Source: Stomorhina lunata
Taxonomy: Eukaryota > Arthropoda > Insecta > Diptera > Rhiniidae
Reading direction: 5' to 3'
Assembly (NCBI GenBank): GCA_933228675.1
Contig: OW121740.1
Coordinates: forward strand, 161,644,806-161,708,805
Length of the DNA: 64,000 nucleotides
The position numbers and the translations under genes are program-made. The notes under the pieces are model-generated. The model ran no database searches. It saw only the letters and a program-made list of their open reading frames with translations, and was not told where the DNA came from. The number at the start of each line of letters is the position of its first letter. Position 1 is the stretch's first letter. Of this stretch, positions 59,147-64,000 are shown one piece after another.

Positions 59147-59302
59147 GCTTATCTCTTAAATATTCCATCATGGGACTGGAAACAGGGTGATGATGTCATT
59201 TGTTTGGCTGAACTAAAATTGGGTTTTATCGCACAAAGTTGCCTGGCACCTGGATTTTCGACAATGATGGCGAATCTGTTTGCTATGCGTTCATTTAAAA
59301 CC
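59147..59302 (+). CDS. slo: slowpoke RCK1 exon (AYLLNIPSW...)
   Basis: A 156-nt exon, 52 codons, phase 0 at both ends; donor gtaagt at 59303. It reads [39 protein letters not shown] and [13 protein letters not shown]. The segment ends with the Met-Arg pair equivalent to M513 and R514 of mammalian Slo1, residues linked to the RCK1 Ca2+ response. It joins HNK of the 51222 exon without a frame change. No lesions. Confidence 0.97.
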
Positions 59303-59656
59303 GTAAGTTGATGAGTATTTTTCTTAAATTTATTTCAAAAAACATTTAAAAGATTTAACATAATAAAAATCAAATGACTAATGGATCGATCGATTATAAA
59401 GAAGAGCGAAACAAACAAACAAACAAACGATTTGACTAATGGAAAAGAGAAACAAGTTTCAACCGAAAAATAAAATTTAGATATGAAAAATGGCTTTTTT
59501 TGTTATATTTATCTAAATTTTAAATATATTATAATATTTTTTTTGTTAATACAGTCCTATTCACTTAAATATATCCACCCAAAACGACTTAGTTTAAATA
59601 CTATGTATATTAAGAAATCGACTGGAGTAAATTTGTATATTTTTCCAGGGAGTGTA
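59303..59656 (+). other. slo intron start
   Basis: Short (acaa)n patch at about 59413-59428. A 64-codon frame at 59483-59677 is not supported. Confidence 0.5.
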
Positions 59657-59925
59657 ACGAAGATAGTTTTTTCTTAGGAAAGGGGATAGTACAGAGGTGA
59701 AAGGTGCTAAAAAGAAGAAATAAAGCTTTATGTTATTTAACGCTGTTATTACACGTCATGTTAATTTTTTTAGAATAGCGCCATCTGTTGTTAGACAGAT
59801 GTATTATTAAAGCTTCATGTTTTACAGCAAATTTTATTAAATTTACATCGGTGGCGTGTTAATGCTATATATATAGAAAAATATGTGTGATTGAGAACCG
59901 AACCAAGGCAGAATATTTTTTGCAT
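59657..59925 (-). mobile_element. tRNA-derived SINE, inverted copy
   Basis: Read on the minus strand: B-box-like ggttcggttctc (59904-59893), then gcattaacacgcc, gatgtaaatttaat, gctgtaaaacatgaagcttt, taacaacagatggcgct, acatgacgtgtaa, tactatcccctttcc. Same order as the 11131 copy. It lies about 75 bp from the edge of array 7. Confidence 0.75.
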
Positions 59926-59999
59926 GATATTCAACGAAGCTACAGTTCTGATGTTAAAAAACGTTTTCTATTCCTTTTTTGTAATGTTTTTATCAAAAA

Positions 60000-62150
60000 T
60001 TTATCTATAGAAAATTTTTTATCAAACATTTTTCTATAGAAAATTTTTTATCAAACATTTTTCTATAGAAAATTTTTTATCAAAAATTTTTCTACAAAAA
60101 ATTTTTTATCAAAAATTTTTCTTTAGAAAATTTTTTATCAAAAATTTTTCTATCGAAAATTTTTTATCAAAACTTTTTCTATAGAAAATTTTTTATCAAA
60201 AATTTTTCTTTAGAAAATTTTTTATCAAAAATTTTTCTATAGAAAATTTTTTATCAAAAATTTTTCTATCGAAAATTTTTTATCAAAACTTTTTCTATAG
60301 AAAATTTTTTATCAAAAATTTTTCTTTAGAAAATTTTTTATCAAAAATTTTTCTATAGAAAATTTTTTATCAAAAATTTTTCTATAGAAAATTTTTTATC
60401 AAAAATTTTTCTATCGAAAATTTTTTATCAAAAATTTTTCTATAGAAAATTTTTTATCAAAAATTTTTCTATAGAAAATTTTTTATCGAAAATTTTTCTA
60501 TAGAAAATTTTTTATCAAAAATTTTTCTATAGAAAATTTTTTATCAAAAATTTTTCTATAGAAAATTTTTTATCAAAAATTTTTCTATAGATAATTTTTT
60601 ATCAAAAATTTTTCTATAGAAAATTTTTTATGAAAAATTTTTCTATAGAAAATTTTTTATCAAAAATTTTTCTACAGAAAATTTTTTATCAAAAATTTTT
60701 CTATAGAAAATTTTTTATCAAAAATTTTTCTATAGAAAATTTTTTATCAAAAATTTTTCTATAGAAAATTTTTTATCAAAAATTTTTCTATAGAAAATTT
60801 TTTATCAAAAATTTTTCTATCGAAAATTTTTTATCAAAAATTTTTCTCTCGAAAATTTTTCTATAGAAAATTTATTATCAAAAATTTTTCTATAGAAAAT
60901 TTTTTATCAAAAATTGTTCTATAAAAAATTTTTTATCAAAAATTTTTGATAAAAAAAATTTTCTATATAGAAATTTTTGGGCAAAAAAATTTCTATAGAA
61001 AATTATTTTATCAATAATTTTTCTATAGAAAATTTTCTTATCAAAAATGTTTCTATAGACAATATTTTTTCTAAAAATATTCCCATAGAGAATTTTTTTA
61101 TCAAAAATTTTTCTATAGGAAATTTTTTTATCAACAAAAATTTTTTTTGTTTGTATAGAAATTTTTTTTATCAAAAAATTTTCCATAGAAATTTTTGTTA
61201 TCAAAAATTTTTCGATAAAAATTTTTGTTATCAAAAATTTTTGATTAAAAATTTTTCTAAAGAAAATTTTTTTATAACGTTTTTTATAAAAGATTTTTCT
61301 AAGAAAATTTCTTTATCAAAATTTTTTTCTTCTATAGAAAAAATTCAAAATTTTTTTTAGAGAAAACTTTTATTAGAAATTTTTTTATCAACTAATTTTT
61401 TATAGAAAATTTTTTTAAAGAATTTTTATCAAAAATTTTTCTATAGAAAATTTTTTTATCAAAATTTTTTCTATAAAACTTGTTCTTGTCAAAAATTTTT
61501 CTTATCAAAAATTTTTCTATAAAAATTGTTCTTATCAGAAATTTTTCAATAGAATTTTTTTTTTTAATTCTTATTTCTATTATTCTTTTCTATAGAAAAA
61601 ATTTTAAAAATTTTCTATACAAAATTTTTTTATTGAAATCTTGAATCAAAAATTTTCTATAGAAAAATTTTTTATGAAAAATTTTTTTTAAAAAAATGTT
61701 CTAAAAAAAGTTTTTGATAAAAAAATTTCTGATAAAAGATTTCTATAAAAAAAATTTTGAATAGAAAAATTTTGAATAAAAAAAAATTTTTTTTTTTTTT
61801 AATTTTTTTATAGAAATTTTTTTATCAAAAATTTTTCAATAGAAAAGTTTTTTATCAAAAATTTTTTTATAACAGTTTTTATCAAAAATTTTTCTCTAGA
61901 AAATGTTTCTATACAAAATCTTTTATCAAAAATGTTTCTTTTCTACAAAAAAAATTCAAAAATTGTTTTATCAAAAATTTTTTTATAGAAATCTTTTATC
62001 AAAAATTTTTTTATAGAAATCTTTTTATCAAAAATTTTTGTATGAAAAATTTTTTTAAGGAAAATTTTTATAGAAATTTTTTTTATCGAAAATTTCTCTA
62101 TAGAAATTTTTTTTATCGAAAATTTCTCTATAGAAATTTTTTTTATCTAA
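60000..62150. repeat. A+T tandem array 7 (29-bp unit, ~2.1 kb)
   Basis: Units of tctatagaaaattttttatc plus aaaaatttt, 29 bp, very regular to about 60950, then strongly degenerate. It shares the tctatagaaaatttt half with arrays 3 and 4 but has ttatcaaaaa as the other half. Frames inside (61234-60890 minus, 60977-61360 plus) are repeat translations. Confidence 0.93.
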
Positions 62151-62242
62151 AATTTGTTTTTTGTATGATTTTGTTTTTGGCTTTTCTTTAACAAAGCGGC
62201 TCCAGCCGACTTAGTTAACATCCAATTCTCAACTGAATGATT

Positions 62243-62460
62243 TTAAAATTCATTTTCATTAATAATCGTGATATTTACGAAAAATACAAAAAGTCTTCGG
62301 CTCCTGGTGGTATGATTTAGAATATCAATAATGTTTTGTCTGTTGGCCCCAGACAAAATGAATGAAAACGAATGGCAAATATTTCTATCATCTGCAAAAG
62401 AGTAGATAGGATTAAATCTTTGACATAGAATTTCATTTAAAACTAAAGGGTGGGCAAATT
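62243..62460 (-). pseudogene. Reverse transcriptase fragment (FADD block), related to the 42178 element
   Basis: The minus strand reads RFNPIYSFADD then RNICHSFSF, matching NPIYSFADDSNICHSYSF around the catalytic site of the ORF at 42178, with high nucleotide similarity over ~70 bp (cctatctactcttttgcaga). The following sequence is diverged. It is a short dead remnant in antisense orientation to slo. Confidence 0.8.
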
Positions 62461-62749
62461 TGAGGTTACGATGTAAATTTTTATAATAATAATTATAATT
62501 TTTTGACAAATTTAGTTCTCTTTACTTTGGGCAAATGTCAACATTTATTAACGAATTTAATCCATCCGATTTCTTAATATAGTAATTTTACAACGTCATT
62601 TTGGTTTTTGGGTATATTAAAGTGAATCGGACTTTATTAAAATAATATATATTTTTTTGTTTTTGTTAATATCTAAAATATTAAAAAAAAAAAACATTCT
62701 ATATTAAAACCATGATGTAATTACTCGTATTGTGATTGATTTCAAATAG
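62461..62749 (+). other. slo intron before the 62750 exon
   Basis: A+T-rich; acceptor ttcaaatag ends at 62749. Confidence 0.6.
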
Positions 62750-62862
62750 TCGCCAGACATGCAGTCTTGGACAAATGATTATCTGCGTGGTACAGGCATG
62801 GAAATGTACACTGAAACCTTGAGTCCGACATTTATTGGAATACCATTTGCTCAGGCCACTGA
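62750..62862 (+). CDS. slo: slowpoke RCK1 exon (SPDMQSW...), possibly an alternative 'E' site exon
   Basis: A 113-nt exon: 37 codons plus two bases (GA); donor gtaagt at 62863. It reads SPDMQSWTNDYLRGTGMEMY then TETLSPTFIGIPFAQAT, and the split codon should complete Glu. The Glu in GMEMY aligns with E535, a ligand of the RCK1 Ca2+ site in mammalian Slo1; the position equivalent to S533 is Gly. In Drosophila this position is, as I recall, encoded by alternative exons; no second version is visible before the window ends, so it would lie beyond 64000 or be absent. Confidence 0.96.
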
Positions 62863-64000
62863 GTAAGTTTAATAATTCAGGGTGTTTTTTTGTTTTCGTT
62901 TTTTCTACTCCATAGAGAAAAATGTTCAAACAAAATTTACACGTTTCAATTTTTTTATATTAAAAAACTTAAATTGTTTCTGTGGAAATATTAAATTTGT
63001 TAAAAAAAAAAAAAATGAAAGTATAATTATAAAGTATTTGAATATTTGTACACATAGTTTGAACACTCCATAAACACACTGTTATTTTAGTTTTGGTTCT
63101 TTAAACATTTTTAGTTTTTCTTTTATTAATTTGGTATAATTTTTGTGTATGTATTGTTTCAATTCATTTCATTCATTTTATTTTCAATTAAGTCTTGTGT
63201 TAATTTAGTCCAAATTATTGCTAATGTCTTATAATTTTAAAAATTTTATATATTAAGTTTCACTGGAATATCGTTAACAGAAATGCAGAAGAGCCTAAAT
63301 GGCATACAAATTTATAATTTCTATGTTGTTGATCGTAGTATGGATGTATTCCTGTTAAGCTCTTTACTATTTCGTCTTACGATATTTAATTTTATATTTT
63401 TATGTCTGTTATATTTTTTTTTTCAAAGTTTTAGAACACAAAGTTAATTTTTCTAATTTTCATTTAATTTTTCTTTTTTTCAACATTCAATACAATTTGT
63501 ATTTTTGTTTTGCCAACAAAAAAATAAGAAATTATTGTTAAAAAAAACGTGAAAGGAGATCTATTTTTGTCTGTATTTGTTTTATTTATTTATATTTATA
63601 TGATAAGTGTTAAACCAAAATTGATTGCCTTCGATGTTGTAATATCAGCTTTTTGTTATATTGCTCCAAAATTCTATTAATGTGTTTGGTTATCATTTTA
63701 TGTTTAGTTTTATTTTTAAATTTTTATACAAACAACAACAATCATACAAAAATAACATAATTTACTACATTTATTAATAATTTTTTTATGTACTCATGAC
63801 ATATACATATACATTTTTTTTTTCAATTGTACATATGGTTGTTGTAATAATGAAATTTGAAGTTTTATCCAAAATCACTTTTTTGTTCCTTTATACAAAA
63901 ATAGATTCTATGTTTTATTATATTAAGGAAAATTTCGATGTTATTTTACTTTAACAAACATTTTGACCCTATTCTATCATAACACGGTGGTAAAATGTGA
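62863..64000 (+). other. slo intron running off the right edge
   Basis: A+T-rich, poly(A) run at about 63002-63014. No further slo exon (next expected segment like LCFSKLKLLLLAIE) is seen. Confidence 0.6.

Noticed and set aside
62863..64000. A second alternative exon for the SPDMQSW segment
   Set aside because: No GTG.EMYTE-like coding stretch is present up to the window edge.

Overview
This window is eukaryotic DNA from a fly, very A+T-rich and full of transposon debris. It carries a central piece of one real host gene on the + strand: the large-conductance calcium-activated potassium channel slowpoke (slo, BK). Six exons are readable with correct splice sites and phases: 23012-23122, 26680-26785, 31952-32057, 51222-51374, 59147-59302 and 62750-62862. 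They encode the intracellular RCK1 domain. The exons at 26680 and 31952 are alternative versions of the same 35-codon segment (the slo 'C' site) and must be used one at a time. Near-identity of the exons to fly slo, a DD41D (rosa-type) mariner, RTE debris and a tRNA-derived SINE suggest a brachyceran fly, probably a calyptrate (blow fly, flesh fly or house fly group). The species is inferred, not shown. The channel's transmembrane exons and its RCK2 half lie outside the window.

Layout. 1-23 kb: no host exon recognised, presumably a long upstream intron. It holds a nested foldback element containing a dead DD41D mariner, dead RTE-like non-LTR shards, a hAT-like foldback element, several MITE-like hairpins, tRNA-derived SINEs and two A+T tandem arrays. 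23-32 kb: first RCK1 exon, a 2.8-kb array of a 14-bp unit, alternative exon C1, a 155-bp-arm hairpin, a 2-kb array of a 29-bp unit, then alternative exon C2. 32-51 kb: a long intron with two inverted copies of a CCCAGTAAGAA-ended MITE, another 29-bp array, a non-LTR retrotransposon with an intact 2.9-kb endonuclease/reverse transcriptase ORF, and several copies of an ~800-bp dispersed repeat. 51-64 kb: three more RCK1 exons separated by three large A+T arrays, one holding a nearly perfect 917-bp tandem duplication.

Functionally, the exons carry the channel's metal-sensing residues. Aligned to mammalian Slo1, the first exon has the equivalents of D362, H365, D367 and E374, and the 62750 exon has E535. 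C2 keeps the Mg2+ ligand E399, but C1 has alanine there. Each C exon is 106 nt, so joining both, or skipping both, gives an early stop. About 17 kb of the window is minisatellite-like repeat placed in slo introns. Most of it is built on a self-complementary core (TCTATAGA or CTATATAG flanked by A4/T4 runs), so the pre-mRNA should be rich in intramolecular duplexes around the alternative exons.
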